Of a stretch of 64,000 nt of DNA, positions 18,887 through 28,826 are shown in pieces. The position numbers and the translations under genes are program-made. The stretch covers positions 143,823-207,822 of the forward strand of contig NZ_SJPV01000007.1 in NCBI RefSeq assembly GCF_007860135.1, read 5' to 3'. This stretch comes from Novipirellula artificiosorum. GTDB lineage: Bacteria; Planctomycetota; Planctomycetia; Pirellulales; Pirellulaceae. The number at the start of each line of letters is the position of its first letter. The first letter of the stretch is position 1. The notes under the pieces were generated by a model that did not search any database, had not been told where the DNA came from, and was given only the letters and a program-made list of their open reading frames with translations.

Positions 18887-19495
18887 CTACGACTCCCTGA
18901 TTTGACGCTGCCTGGCAACCAATCGGCCGCAGACGAAGCCCAAAACGATGCCTCCAATGCCCGCCACCATGATCGCAGTCGCAAGCGATGCACGGGCTTT
19001 GTTCAAAACGGGATTGTCAAAGACATTGGACGAAACGTGAACACTCGCGAGTTTCCATTTCCCATCGGTCATCGTCACGGTTGCCGTCCATTGACTTGGA
19101 AAGGCGAGTATCGAATGGTCTCGGAGCGAAAAACGGTCCACCAGTGTTCCATAGGCGATGGCGGTTTGATCGTCGGACGTGAGGGTCATTCCATCAACCC
19201 GGACATCACTTGATTCCTGTTTTGTGTTTGTTTGTTCCTCTGCAATCATTTTCAAGTGGCCCGTCAACACTTCTTGACGGGTGACGAAGCGATCACCCGT
19301 CTGCCAGGTGAGCACACAGTCGTCGGCCAGATCATCGACGACCGCTTCCATGTCACCTTTCTCGTAGGCAGCGATCACTCGGTCACGAAGCTGACTCAAT
19401 TCGGGCGGAACGGTTGCATGACTCTCGGCACGACCATGAATCGTATCCAGGCAAGAAAACGTTACGAGGAATGCAACGGCGAACAAATGCTTCAT
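18887..19495 (-). CDS. secreted/membrane-anchored SnoaL-like (NTF2 fold) protein
   Basis: A 202-residue protein with an N-terminal signal peptide (FAVAFLVTFSCLDTIHGRA), a cone-like NTF2/DUF4440 domain over residues 30-155 (LRDRVIAAYEKGDMEAVVDD, TWQTGDRFVTRQEV, WTATVTMTDGKWKLASVHVS) and a C-terminal membrane helix (ATAIMVAGIGGIVLGFVCG) before a basic tail. The domain points to ligand binding or enzymatic use of a hydrophobic pocket, and the tail anchors it with the domain outside the cytoplasm. It lies between the pseudouridine synthase and SUI1 genes on the same strand. Its specific role is not recognisable. Confidence 0.7.
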   Translation of the reverse strand: MKHLFAVAFLVTFSCLDTIHGRAESHATVPPELSQLRDRVIAAYEKGDMEAVVDDLADDCVLTWQTGDRFVTRQEVLTGHLKMIAEEQTNTKQESSDVRVDGMTLTSDDQTAIAYGTLVDRFSLRDHSILAFPSQWTATVTMTDGKWKLASVHVSSNVFDNPVLNKARASLATAIMVAGIGGIVLGFVCGRLVARQRQIRES

Positions 19496-19522
19496 GATGG
19501 TTTCGTCTCCCTCTTTGTCGTT

Positions 19523-20599
19523 CTAAGCTAGCGATTCGAGACACTCGATCACGCGTTGGATCTCGTCGGGTAGGGGCGCTTCGAAGGTCATTCGTTTACC
19601 ACTCTGCGGATGTTCGAGCGTCAAGCGGCGCGCGTGGAGTGCTTGCCGCTGAAGAAGAACCTGTGCTGCGGACGCATCGTGCAAGCCCGTCAACATGCCA
19701 GCGGTCACCTCGGCATGTCCGGCATACAGCCGATCACACAAAATGGGGCTTCCAATGTGGCTAAGATGGACGCGGATTTGATGAGTGCGACCGGTCTTGG
19801 GCGTCACGCGAACCTGAGTGAACCGACCTCGCCGTGCGATCACCTCGTAAAACGTTGACGCCGGCTTGCTGGTGCTGTGGCTTTCGCGAATCGCCATTTT
19901 ATCGCGTTGATACGGATGTCGGCCAATCGGTGCATCAATGATGTCACGATCGCGGTCCAGCCGTCCGGCGGTGATCGCAAAATACTCTTTCTCAACGGTG
20001 CGATCAGCGAATTGGTTGGAAAGGTGCATATGGACCGCATTCGTCTTGGCCACGACGATCACGCCGCTCGTGTCTCGGTCCAACCGATGAACAATGCCTG
20101 GCCGCGTTGGGCCCCCCACATCGGAAAGCGATTGAAAACGAAAAGCCAATGCGCTGGTCAGTGTTCCAGTCCAATTGCCTCGAGCCGGATGAACCACCAT
20201 CCCCGCCGCCTTGTTCACGACGACAAAGCCATCGTCTTCGTACAAAACGTCTAACGGGATATTTTCGCCGATCGTATCGTCGGAAACCGGCTCCGGCACT
20301 CGAAACCGAATCCGCTGGCCCGCTTTCAATTTGATACTCGGCCGAACGGTACGGCCATCTAAGGTGGCACCTTCCGCTTGGATCGCATGCGTGATTTGGC
20401 TGCGACTAAATCCATCCGACGCCTGTGTCAAAAACAGGTCGATCCGTTGGCCAGCGGCAGAGTCGGGAACGACGATGTCACGAAACACAGGCTCCACAAG
20501 ATTCGAAGGCGCAGCGGAGTCAACGTTCAAGCTATCGTCGAGCTCATCTCCCTCAACGACGCGATCGGTGACCTCACTGCGGTCGTGTTCATTCCTCAC
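19523..20599 (-). CDS. RluA-family 23S rRNA pseudouridine synthase (RluD-like)
   Basis: A 358-residue enzyme. After a 40-residue acidic leader it has an S4 RNA-binding domain (QRIDLFLTQASDGFSRSQI), then the pseudouridine synthase domain with the catalytic-aspartate motif HRLDRDTSGV, VVNKAAGMVVHPA and KTGRTHQIRVHLSHIG. RluD-type enzymes modify uridines in helix 69 of 23S rRNA; RluC is an alternative and the target cannot be told from sequence. The start codon overlaps the stop of the upstream TPR gene by three bases, so the pair is translationally coupled. Confidence 0.9.
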   Translation of the reverse strand: MRNEHDRSEVTDRVVEGDELDDSLNVDSAAPSNLVEPVFRDIVVPDSAAGQRIDLFLTQASDGFSRSQITHAIQAEGATLDGRTVRPSIKLKAGQRIRFRVPEPVSDDTIGENIPLDVLYEDDGFVVVNKAAGMVVHPARGNWTGTLTSALAFRFQSLSDVGGPTRPGIVHRLDRDTSGVIVVAKTNAVHMHLSNQFADRTVEKEYFAITAGRLDRDRDIIDAPIGRHPYQRDKMAIRESHSTSKPASTFYEVIARRGRFTQVRVTPKTGRTHQIRVHLSHIGSPILCDRLYAGHAEVTAGMLTGLHDASAAQVLLQRQALHARRLTLEHPQSGKRMTFEAPLPDEIQRVIECLESLA

Positions 20600-21561
20600 G
20601 AGGGATCCGGGGCCGTCGTTTCCGCCTCGGGGCGAGATTCACTTGCATCGGTTTCTTCAGCATCGCTAACCTCTTCTGCGGCGCTGGTTTCTTCGACATC
20701 GTCCGTTTCTTCTACGGCGCTAGCTTCCTCAACGGCGCCGGTTTCTTCAGCGGCGCTGGTTTCCTCAGCGGCGTTGGCCGCCGTCTCGTCGGTTACGTCG
20801 GCCTGTTCGCTACCGGCGGGCATATCAAGGCCACCCACGGGTGCTTCGTCGCTGGTTTCCCCGAGATCAAGATCCGGCAGATTGAGGTCCGGCAAATCGG
20901 GCAAACTCGATCCGCTGGGCAATGAAGGTGGCAACGAAGGGTCGGCAGGCGTGAAATCCTGGTCGGCAAACCACGCCATGAACTTCGTCGTGTCCGGATC
21001 ATTCAAGGCGGTGATCCGATCTTGGCAGGCCTTCGCCATCTCTTCGCTTTCACCGACTTTGATGCAATCTTCATAAGCGGCAATCGCTTCCTCGATGCTT
21101 CCCATCGCTTCGGCGGATCGTGCGATGCCATAGTGAGCTCGCGACTTCAGCAACTTGTCTTTGCCATTGCTGAGCGCGCTTTCGAATGCAGTCTTCGCGT
21201 CGCTGAGCTGAGTTTCCGCATCGGACCGATTCAGAAACAGCGTCCGGGTTCCCTGAGCCAACAAAGCGCTGCCACGGTAAAGGTCGGCCCAAGAGGCGGC
21301 AGGGGCGCCGGGATACTGGGTTCCAACGGTGGCCAGTGCTTCGGGATCCTGTGTCTCGGACTCCTGAATCAGCTTCAATGTAGCATCACTTCGCCGCCCC
21401 GAAACCTTGCTGCTGTACAGCGAATACCAAATCGCCGCGACGGCCAACAGCACGACGGCAATCGCAATTTGTCGCGAATAGGGCTCGATCGCCCGATTAA
21501 TGTTGCCAAGATGGTTGGCAAGGATGTTTTCTTGAAGTTCGTGGCGGCGTTCGCTTTTCAT
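20596..21561 (-). CDS. TPR-like single-pass membrane protein with acidic repeat tail (YfgM-like)
   Basis: A 321-residue protein with a short cytoplasmic N-terminus, one membrane helix at about residues 32-50 (IAIAVVLLAVAAIWYSLYSS) and TPR-like helices to residue 195 (AKTAFESALSNGKDKLLKSR, SIEEAIAAYEDCIKV). The topology resembles YfgM, which assists the Sec translocon. The last 110 residues are Asp/Glu/Ala-rich with repeated 'EETSAVEE' style units and Pro-Asp-Leu repeats, probably disordered. It is coupled to the following pseudouridine synthase gene. The YfgM comparison rests on topology and fold only. Confidence 0.65.
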   Translation of the reverse strand: MKSERRHELQENILANHLGNINRAIEPYSRQIAIAVVLLAVAAIWYSLYSSKVSGRRSDATLKLIQESETQDPEALATVGTQYPGAPAASWADLYRGSALLAQGTRTLFLNRSDAETQLSDAKTAFESALSNGKDKLLKSRAHYGIARSAEAMGSIEEAIAAYEDCIKVGESEEMAKACQDRITALNDPDTTKFMAWFADQDFTPADPSLPPSLPSGSSLPDLPDLNLPDLDLGETSDEAPVGGLDMPAGSEQADVTDETAANAAEETSAAEETGAVEEASAVEETDDVEETSAAEEVSDAEETDASESRPEAETTAPDPS

Positions 21562-21665
21562 CGATTCGTCTTTACGGGGCTGGACTTTCAGACATTTGAG
21601 CCACCGAAGTATAGAAATCGCAGGGACTTAGCGTCAATAGAGCCAATCCAAAACCGCGTGGATCT

Positions 21666-22499
21666 CTAAACGTGCCGTAAAAGGAGGAGGTCGGCTGACA
21701 TCGTCACCTCCGTTGCGGTCATCGATTCAAGGCTATTCTGCTGGGAATGCCGAGCGCCGCGGTACGTCATCGCCAGTGCGTCGGCAATCGCATCCGGCAG
21801 CAATTCGGCGCGGTGTTCCCAACGCTTGTGCTCGGCGAGTTCTAACCCAGCCTCGGCCATTTCCTCTGCAACCCGCTCCCAACGACTGCGGCGATGGCCG
21901 GCTTTCTGTACCTGTTGACGGAGTTCGATCAAGTCATCTTCTGCGGGTACGGCAACGATGCAAAAACCGTTGGGGCAGAGCACCCGACTGATTTCCGAGG
22001 CGGGACGACGTCCAAAAAGCGAAACCACACGATCGACCGACCGGTCGGAGGTGGGCAAACATCGATCGGCATTGGCCAAGACCCAAGTTCCCGCTGGCCA
22101 ACGCCTTGCGGCAAGCTTGATGGCCCGTTTGGAAAGGTCGATCCCGCAATACCCGGCGGATTCCTTCGAAAAGAGTGCCGGTCCAAAGGAGCCTTCGCCG
22201 CAACCAAGATCGAGCGTTCGGGGGGGGGGCTCGGCATCCCGCTGGGTTGTTCGCTCAACCCAAGGCTGGATCGATTCGATCAGCCCCGACGCGTACCCGC
22301 GTGCAAGCCAGCGATGCCGGGCTAAGACCGCGGTATCGGAATCCCCAGGATTCTTCGACTTGCGGTCTTGAGGTTGCAGCAAGTTCCAATACCCTTCCTT
22401 GGCCTGGTCAAAATGATGTCCCGAGGCGCAAGTCAGCGAATGGTCACGCCGCTCAAGACGTTCCGAGCAGCGGCGAACGGTGCAGCGAAGTTCGAACAT
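21666..22499 (-). CDS. RlmA-like 23S rRNA (guanine-N1) methyltransferase
   Basis: A 277-residue SAM-dependent methyltransferase. The N-terminus has a zinc-binding pattern (CTVRRC, then CASGHHFD) followed directly by the family signature AKEGYWNLLQPQ and the PGDS motif seen in RlmA. The Rossmann domain carries the SAM loop LDLGCGEGSFGPAL and a later acidic GIDLS. RlmA enzymes methylate N1 of G745 or G748 in helix 35 of 23S rRNA. It is encoded about 105 bases upstream of the TPR gene on the same strand and diverges from lepA. Confidence 0.85.
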   Translation of the reverse strand: MFELRCTVRRCSERLERRDHSLTCASGHHFDQAKEGYWNLLQPQDRKSKNPGDSDTAVLARHRWLARGYASGLIESIQPWVERTTQRDAEPPPRTLDLGCGEGSFGPALFSKESAGYCGIDLSKRAIKLAARRWPAGTWVLANADRCLPTSDRSVDRVVSLFGRRPASEISRVLCPNGFCIVAVPAEDDLIELRQQVQKAGHRRSRWERVAEEMAEAGLELAEHKRWEHRAELLPDAIADALAMTYRGARHSQQNSLESMTATEVTMSADLLLLRHV

Positions 22500-22585
22500 G
22501 ATTCGAAACCCTGTTGGTTACCGGTGTCTTTCACTAGAATCTCGAGCCGAGCAGGTCCAACTCATTTTTGACAAGATATTTAGGT

Positions 22586-24382
22586 ATGAAACAGATCCGG
22601 AATTTTTGCATTATCGCCCACATCGACCATGGCAAATCGACGCTGGCCGATCGGTTGATCCAAGCATGCGGGGGTGTGACACAGCGCGAGTTCCATGATC
22701 AGATGCTCGATTCGATGGAGATCGAGCGTGAACGGGGCATCACCATCAAAAGCAATACCGTGACGCTTTTCTACCGTGCTGCGGATGGAAAAGACTACCA
22801 GTTGAATCTGATTGATACACCCGGCCATGTCGATTTTTCTCATGAGGTTCGGCGTTCGTTGATGGCATGCGAGGGAGCCTTGATGGTGGTTGATGCATCC
22901 CAAGGGGTCGAGGCCCAAACGGTGGCCAACCTGTACTTGGCGATGGAGTATGATCTCGAACTCGTGCCCGTCATCAACAAAATTGACTTGCCCGCTGCGG
23001 ATGTCGAGCGAGTGCGTGAAGAAATTGATGCCGATTTGGGCCTGGATCCGTTTGCCGCGATTCCGGTTTCGGCCAAGACAGGCGAAGGGATCGAGAACGT
23101 GCTGGAGGGGATCGTCAAACATCTGCCTTGTCCTCAAGGTGACCCGAACGCTCCGCTGAAAGCCTTGGTCTTTGACGCTCACTTTGACAAGTATCGAGGG
23201 GTGATTTTGCAAGTCCGCGTCATGGATGGCACGTTAAAGCCTCGCGATACGATACGGTTCATGCATGCGGAACGTGAGTACAAAGTGGATGAGTTGGGCT
23301 ACAACCAATTCAAATTGAATCCCAAAGATCGATTGGTCGCTGGGGAGGTGGGTTACATCGTCGCGGGGGTCAAGAGCGTCCAAGATATCGAGATCGGTGA
23401 TACGATCACCCTGCTCGACCATCCAGCCACCGAACCCATTCCCGGCTATCAACCGGCGAAGCAAGTCGTCTTTTCGTCGGTCTACCCCATGAGCACCGAT
23501 GAGTATCAAGATTTGACCAAGGCGCTCGAAAAGCTATCGATCAATGATGCGGCGTTGACTTACGAAAAAGACAGCTCCGCGGCGCTCGGGTTTGGCTTTC
23601 GATGTGGATTTCTCGGGCTGCTGCATCTTGATGTGATCCAAGAACGGTTGGAACGCGAATTCGATCTCGGCTTGGTCATCTCGGCTCCTTCGGTGAAGTA
23701 CAAGTTGTCACTCAAAGATGGCACGACGATCGATGTGGATAACCCAAGCTACTGGCCCGATCCGACCAACGTCGACTCGTCCACCGAACCGTACATCCGT
23801 GCCTCGATCTTGACGCCGGAGGAATACGTGGGGCCGGTGATGGAGTTGTGTCGCGAACATCGCTCGGAAAGCCAGACGATGAATTATTTGTCGGCGGGAC
23901 GGGTGGAAGTGACAAGCGAAATGCCGCTGGGTGAAGTCCTTTTCGACTTTTACGGAAAACTCAAGATGATCACCCGTGGCTACGGATCCTTCGACTACGT
24001 GCCGATTGAGTATCGAAAGACCGATGTGGTCAAGGTTGATATTCTTGTCAACAAAGAACCGATCGATGCACTTGCCTACCTCGTCCATCGTGATAAAGCG
24101 CGAACGCGCGCTTTGCACTACTGCGAGCAGCTTGCGGAAGCGATTCCGCGTCACCAGTTCAAAATCCCCATCCAAGGGGCGATTGGCGGCACCATCATCG
24201 CTCGGGCGACGATTCAGCCGTTTCGCAAAGACGTCACCGCAAAACTCTATGGCGGCGACGTGACGCGAAAGAAAAAACTGCTGGAAAAACAGAAGAAAGG
24301 TAAAGCGAAGATGAAACAGTTCGGCAGCGTCAACATCCCGCAAAAAGCATTCGTTTCGGTCCTTCGCGCCGAAAAGGATTAG
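22586..24382 (+). CDS. lepA: elongation factor 4 (LepA)
   Basis: A 598-residue translational GTPase, the usual LepA length. G-domain motifs are AHIDHGKST, the switch region with RGITIKSNTV, DTPGHVDF and NKIDLP. Domains II and III follow, then the LepA-specific C-terminus (GAIGGTIIARATIQPFRKDV; the basic tail RKKKLLEKQKKGKAKMKQFG). It back-translocates or remodels stalled ribosomes. ATG at 22586 gives the canonical start MKQIRNFCIIAHIDHG; a TTG 18 bases upstream is rejected. Monocistronic by spacing. Confidence 0.97.
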   Translation: MKQIRNFCIIAHIDHGKSTLADRLIQACGGVTQREFHDQMLDSMEIERERGITIKSNTVTLFYRAADGKDYQLNLIDTPGHVDFSHEVRRSLMACEGALMVVDASQGVEAQTVANLYLAMEYDLELVPVINKIDLPAADVERVREEIDADLGLDPFAAIPVSAKTGEGIENVLEGIVKHLPCPQGDPNAPLKALVFDAHFDKYRGVILQVRVMDGTLKPRDTIRFMHAEREYKVDELGYNQFKLNPKDRLVAGEVGYIVAGVKSVQDIEIGDTITLLDHPATEPIPGYQPAKQVVFSSVYPMSTDEYQDLTKALEKLSINDAALTYEKDSSAALGFGFRCGFLGLLHLDVIQERLEREFDLGLVISAPSVKYKLSLKDGTTIDVDNPSYWPDPTNVDSSTEPYIRASILTPEEYVGPVMELCREHRSESQTMNYLSAGRVEVTSEMPLGEVLFDFYGKLKMITRGYGSFDYVPIEYRKTDVVKVDILVNKEPIDALAYLVHRDKARTRALHYCEQLAEAIPRHQFKIPIQGAIGGTIIARATIQPFRKDVTAKLYGGDVTRKKKLLEKQKKGKAKMKQFGSVNIPQKAFVSVLRAEKD

Positions 24383-24482
24383 CGTCCCGGCTACTCTAAA
24401 CCGCCTCGCTCGGGCATAATTGCTGGCTTTTCCAGACTCAACGCACTGGCTCCGCAGCCACGATTGATAGGTGAGGCGAATA

Positions 24483-25964
24483 ATGGACGATAAACTTGGG
24501 ATGATGGGGGTGACCTTTGACGACGTGTTGCTGCTCCCGCGATTCAGCGAAGTGGTGCCGAGCGAGGTCGACGTCACCAGTCGGTTGACCAACCGCATCA
24601 CGCTGCAAATCCCCCTTCTTTCCTCGCCCATGGATACCGTCACCGAATCGGAGATGGCGATCGCTCTCGCCAAGGAGGGGGGGATTGGGATCGTCCACAA
24701 GAATTTATCCCCCCGTAGCCAGACTCAGCAGGTGCTGAAGGTCAAACGGTCGGCGAACGGCATTATCGTGGACCCGGTGACACTGCCGCCCGAAGAAAAA
24801 GTGGGCCGAGCTGCGGAATTGATGGACCAGGCAAACGTTTCAGGGATCCCGATCGTCCAGGCAGATCGGACACTTGCGGGGATTTTGACCCGGCGTGACC
24901 TTCGCTTCCTAGAAGACCCAGATCTCCCCGTTTCCGAGGTCATGACTCATGAAAACCTTGTGACAGCTGTAGGGAATGTAACGCTTGAGGAAGCTGAGAA
25001 GATTTTAACGGCAAAAAGGATCGAGAAACTTCTCCTGATTGACGAAGATAGAAGACTGACGGGGTTAATAACGATTCGTGACATCGACATGATGAAGCGC
25101 TTCCCACGTGCTTGCAAAGACCCACAAGGGCGATTGCGGGTCGGAGCGGCGATCGGAGTCGGCGATTTTGATCGAGCAGAAAGCTTGATTCGACAAGGCG
25201 TCGATTTGTTGGTGGTCGACTCGGCTCACGGGCACAGTCGGAATGTGATTGAAACCGTCCGAGAAATTAAACAGCAAAGTGAATGGGACATTGATGTCGT
25301 GGCGGGAAATGTCGCCACGGGCGAAGCGACGCGTGAACTGATCGAGGCAGGTGCCGATGCTGTCAAAGTTGGCATCGGACCTGGATCGATTTGTACCACG
25401 CGAGTGATCAGCGGCGTCGGTGTTCCTCAGATCACAGCGATCCTTGAAGCGGTCAAGGTCGCCGAGGAACGAAACATACCCATCATCGCAGACGGCGGGA
25501 TTCGCTTTAGCGGTGATGTAACCAAGGCCATTGCGGCCGGGGCCAGCACGGTGATGATCGGCAGTTTGTTTGCCGGACTGACCGAAAGCCCTGGCAAGAT
25601 GATTTTGTACCAAGGACGGACCTTTAAGTCTTACCGCGGGATGGGATCGATCGGCGCGATGGGAAAAGGAAGTAGTGATCGGTATCGGCAAAAAGGCACT
25701 CCGACGGACAAGCTTGTTCCCGAAGGTGTCGAAGGCCGCGTACCGTTCAAAGGTCCGCTCAGCGATTACGTTTACCAATTGGTGGGCGGATTACGAGCGG
25801 GAATGGGATATGTCGGAACACGGACGATAGACGAATTGCGTCGGGATGCGAAGTTTATTCGCGTTTCGGCAGCGACGGTTAGGGAGAACCACCCGCATGA
25901 CATTGCGATTACCCAAGAATCACCGAATTACAGTCCAGAAGTGCAGTCTGGCGAAACGCTCTAG
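24483..25964 (+). CDS. guaB: inosine-5'-monophosphate dehydrogenase
   Basis: A 493-residue enzyme of GMP synthesis that oxidises IMP to XMP with NAD+. The TIM barrel is interrupted by two CBS domains (about residues 90-210; DPVTLPPEEKVGRAAELMDQ, DEDRRLTGLITIRDIDMM). The catalytic loop GIGPGSICTTRVISGVG holds Cys304. The flap includes KGSSDRYRQ and the C-terminus has the GGLRAGMGYVG motif. ATG at 24483 with GGTGAGG upstream is chosen over a GTG at 24471. Its 3' end overlaps the start of the next gene by 68 bases. Confidence 0.97.
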   Translation: MDDKLGMMGVTFDDVLLLPRFSEVVPSEVDVTSRLTNRITLQIPLLSSPMDTVTESEMAIALAKEGGIGIVHKNLSPRSQTQQVLKVKRSANGIIVDPVTLPPEEKVGRAAELMDQANVSGIPIVQADRTLAGILTRRDLRFLEDPDLPVSEVMTHENLVTAVGNVTLEEAEKILTAKRIEKLLLIDEDRRLTGLITIRDIDMMKRFPRACKDPQGRLRVGAAIGVGDFDRAESLIRQGVDLLVVDSAHGHSRNVIETVREIKQQSEWDIDVVAGNVATGEATRELIEAGADAVKVGIGPGSICTTRVISGVGVPQITAILEAVKVAEERNIPIIADGGIRFSGDVTKAIAAGASTVMIGSLFAGLTESPGKMILYQGRTFKSYRGMGSIGAMGKGSSDRYRQKGTPTDKLVPEGVEGRVPFKGPLSDYVYQLVGGLRAGMGYVGTRTIDELRRDAKFIRVSAATVRENHPHDIAITQESPNYSPEVQSGETL

Positions 25965-27573
25965 GATTGGCATGGTTTTGCTGATCGCAGGGACTAGTTT
26001 CTGCGGTCTGACGAAACCATCGGCTGCGTGGGGGCAACAGCCACCTGCGCTTCGGCCCGTCCCCAAAATGGGTTTCGAATCGGCTGCCCGAGCAACGCAG
26101 CAACACGATCCACAACACGACGGTTGGGATTTGAAGTGGCGAAGAAGCGGCAATCTAACGTCGCCAAAGAGCGATTCGGTCGATCACGTCTTGGCCGGCC
26201 GAGATCCGTTCGCAGATGCGGGTACTTCATCCGAATCCGACGCGTTGATTCGAAAGCCGCGTGTCGCGCCGGTGGCTTACGCGGAAAAGCAATTGGTGGT
26301 TGCCAGTGGCCCGGTGGCTCAGACTGCCTGGACGCAGCCTCAGCAGAGCGACGGTTTTCAATTGCCAGCGCCCGCAGCTTCAGGGAATCCGCCAAACACA
26401 GCCTTGCCGGTCGGTCCACAAGGATCAATGCGTGGTGAGACCGATTTTTTCAACAACCCGTTCGGCGAAGGTAGCAGCGGGCGTCAAGTGGCCCCTTCGC
26501 TGAATCCAAACCAAGGCATCGCGGATCCGGCGCGGGCGACCGAACAACGATCCATGAACGAGTTGCGCAGCGGTATCGGTGGCAACTTGTCACCGCCAAC
26601 GCAACTTCAACCGTTGCCCAAGCCCATTGAAGATGGGCCTTCGCTAGGCGACATGATGCGTGAACAGCCCCCCAAGCCGCGAGGCCGCGAGCAGGGGCTG
26701 GAAACTCTTCCCGATCCACGAGATGAACCATCCGGCTCGGCTTCGGACCGTCCGGAACCCTACGAGAATCCGTGGGATTCGGTTCGCGATCGGAATCAAG
26801 TCCGTGATGACGAGCGAATGGCAGCCGGCGGTGCCGACTCGGAGGGTGCAGGCATTTACGGTAGCGGTGAAGACCAGTTAAAGCCCGATATGGGATTGAC
26901 CTGCGACGATTTTCGCGACCGCATTGCGGCGCAAACCATCGACAAAGTCTCGCTCGACATCAGTCCTCCGTTTCGGCCAGACTTAATCAGCGAGGCGGAG
27001 TACCAGAAGTCGAAGGCTGATTTTGACGAGGGCCAAATCGATCGTCAGTGGCGTTCGATTGACGGTCGTTCGCTTGCCAAGGGCCGGTTGGTCGACTTGG
27101 CCTACGAGAAAGCCGTGATCACAACCAGCTATGGTACGACCGAGGAGGTCCCGATCAACGAGCTGAGCGAACCCGACTTGGCATACATTTCCGAGAATTG
27201 GGGGCTGCCCAAGGAATGCTTGATCGAACAAGTTGTCTACACACCGCGATCCTGGCAGCCAATGACCATGACTTGGGCGGCATCGAATTTGTGCCACAAA
27301 CCGCTGTACTTCGAAGATGTCAACTTGGAGCGATACGGTCACACTCACGGTCCGCTGTGGGAGCCCGTGGTATCTTCGGCACACTTTTTTGTAAACATCG
27401 CGGTATTGCCGTATAAGATGGGAGTGCATTCTCCGCATGAATGCCAATACGCACTGGGGTATTACCGCCCAGGCAACTGTGCCCCGTGGATCAAACCGCC
27501 CGTGCCGATCAGCGTGCGTGGTGGGTTGACTCAGGCGGCCGTGATGACCGGAGCGTTTTGGTTGGTCCCTTAA
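25897..27573 (+). CDS. secreted planctomycete protein of unknown function
   Basis: A 558-residue protein with an N-terminal export signal (RIGMVLLIAGTSFCGLTKPSAAWG after a basic region). Residues 60-330 are Pro/Gln/Asp-rich and probably disordered. The last 230 residues are compact and rich in aromatic residues (SWQPMTMTWAASNLCHKPL, YGHTHGPLWEP, VHSPHECQYALGYYRPGNC), a block I associate with conserved Pirellulaceae proteins, with several Cys that could pair. AGGGAG ten bases before ATG 25897 supports this start inside the guaB tail; ATG 25972 would cut off most of the signal's basic part. No enzymatic motif is visible. Confidence 0.65.
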   Translation: MTLRLPKNHRITVQKCSLAKRSRIGMVLLIAGTSFCGLTKPSAAWGQQPPALRPVPKMGFESAARATQQHDPQHDGWDLKWRRSGNLTSPKSDSVDHVLAGRDPFADAGTSSESDALIRKPRVAPVAYAEKQLVVASGPVAQTAWTQPQQSDGFQLPAPAASGNPPNTALPVGPQGSMRGETDFFNNPFGEGSSGRQVAPSLNPNQGIADPARATEQRSMNELRSGIGGNLSPPTQLQPLPKPIEDGPSLGDMMREQPPKPRGREQGLETLPDPRDEPSGSASDRPEPYENPWDSVRDRNQVRDDERMAAGGADSEGAGIYGSGEDQLKPDMGLTCDDFRDRIAAQTIDKVSLDISPPFRPDLISEAEYQKSKADFDEGQIDRQWRSIDGRSLAKGRLVDLAYEKAVITTSYGTTEEVPINELSEPDLAYISENWGLPKECLIEQVVYTPRSWQPMTMTWAASNLCHKPLYFEDVNLERYGHTHGPLWEPVVSSAHFFVNIAVLPYKMGVHSPHECQYALGYYRPGNCAPWIKPPVPISVRGGLTQAAVMTGAFWLVP

Positions 27574-27600
27574 TGAACTCTCTGCGAACAGCAATCAGCG

Positions 27601-28752
27601 ATGTCACCTGCAATCGAGCTACTAAAGCCACTGGTCGCCTATCCATCGGTCAGTTCGAGCAGTAACGTTGCCTTGACTGGTTTTGTTGCGGCGCAGCTTC
27701 AAACGCTGGGCTTCGATGTCGAGATCACAACGTACCGCGATCCAGCGGGGATCGAAAAGGCGAATTTGGTTGGTAAGCGATTGCCGCCAGACGGCTGTAC
27801 CGATGGTGGACTTGCCTATTGCTGTCACACCGATGTGGTTCCGGCGATGCGGTGGTCGGGGCCGGGCGGTGATCCGTTTCAAGCAGTGATTCAGGATGAT
27901 CGGGTCTATGGTCGGGGCACCTGTGACATGAAGGGATCCTTAGCTGCGATGCTAGCGGCGGTTTCACAAATTCCTACGGAAAGCCAATCGCTTCCAATCT
28001 GGATCCTTTGTACGGCGGACGAAGAGGTCGGATTCGATGGGGCGAAGCATTTGGTCCGCCTATCGGCCGCGTACCGTGAAATCGTGGCTGCACAGCCCGT
28101 TGCCATTATCGGCGAACCCACCGAATTGGGCGTTGTCCATGCCCACAAAGGGATCGTCGGTTTTCGGATCCGCAGTTACGGTCGCGCTGCCCACAGCAGC
28201 ACCGCGGACGGGATCAACGCCAACGTGGCGATGGTTCCCATGTTGCAGAAAATCGCCGAGCTGAATGCTCGAACCCTCAGCGATGCACGATACCACGACC
28301 ACCGATTCGATCCGCCGACATTATCGTGGAACTTTGGGTTCACCGACCACGGCACTGCGATCAACGTTACTACGCCGCTGAGCGAAGCCTGGGTCAGCTT
28401 GCGAATGATGCCAGAGATCAACGGTGAAGACTTGATCGTCGAAGCGAAAGACTTTGCGACATCCTTGGGATTGGAGTTCACGCGGTTCGGCGGAGGCGAG
28501 CCGGTATGGGTGGACGCCGAAGCACCCTGCATCCAAACCATGTCCGCACTCGCGCACTGCCAACCGCGAACGGTATGCTATTCGACCGACGGGGGCCAAT
28601 TCACGGAACTGCGTCAATTGTTGGTGTGTGGGCCGGGTGATATCGCGCAAGCGCACACGACGGACGAATGGATAAGCATCAAGCAACTCGACCATGGGAC
28701 CGAGTTGTATCGCAAGGCGATTCAAACATGGTCCTGCAGCGAAAAACGGTAA
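27601..28752 (+). CDS. argE: M20-family deacetylase, probably acetylornithine deacetylase
   Basis: A 383-residue M20/ArgE-DapE metalloenzyme. Metal and catalytic motifs are present: CCHTDVVPA (His, Asp), GRGTCDMKGSLAAM (bridging Asp), TADEEVGFDGA (catalytic Glu), IGEPTELGVVHAHKG and the final histidine near IAQAHTTDEWI. The dimerisation domain has GRAAHSSTADGINAN. The family also includes succinyl-diaminopimelate desuccinylase; the CYSTDGGQF motif and general layout favour ArgE, which releases ornithine from N-acetylornithine in arginine synthesis. It starts 27 bases after the preceding gene and converges on rplL, with a shared terminator between them. Confidence 0.85.
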   Translation: MSPAIELLKPLVAYPSVSSSSNVALTGFVAAQLQTLGFDVEITTYRDPAGIEKANLVGKRLPPDGCTDGGLAYCCHTDVVPAMRWSGPGGDPFQAVIQDDRVYGRGTCDMKGSLAAMLAAVSQIPTESQSLPIWILCTADEEVGFDGAKHLVRLSAAYREIVAAQPVAIIGEPTELGVVHAHKGIVGFRIRSYGRAAHSSTADGINANVAMVPMLQKIAELNARTLSDARYHDHRFDPPTLSWNFGFTDHGTAINVTTPLSEAWVSLRMMPEINGEDLIVEAKDFATSLGLEFTRFGGGEPVWVDAEAPCIQTMSALAHCQPRTVCYSTDGGQFTELRQLLVCGPGDIAQAHTTDEWISIKQLDHGTELYRKAIQTWSCSEKR

Positions 28753-28758
28753 CGAACA

Positions 28759-28790
28759 AAAGCCCTGGCAAGGGACCTCGCCAGAGCTTT
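28759..28790. terminator. bidirectional hairpin terminator between argE and rplL
   Basis: An 11-bp stem with one C/A mismatch (AAAGC.CTGGC against GCCAG.GCTTT) around a loop of about ten bases, in the gap between two convergent genes. A-rich on the left and T-rich on the right, so it could stop transcription both ways. Confidence 0.7.
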
Positions 28791-28826
28791 CGCTTGATTC
28801 ATGTTCACGCGCTGAGAGCAATCGAA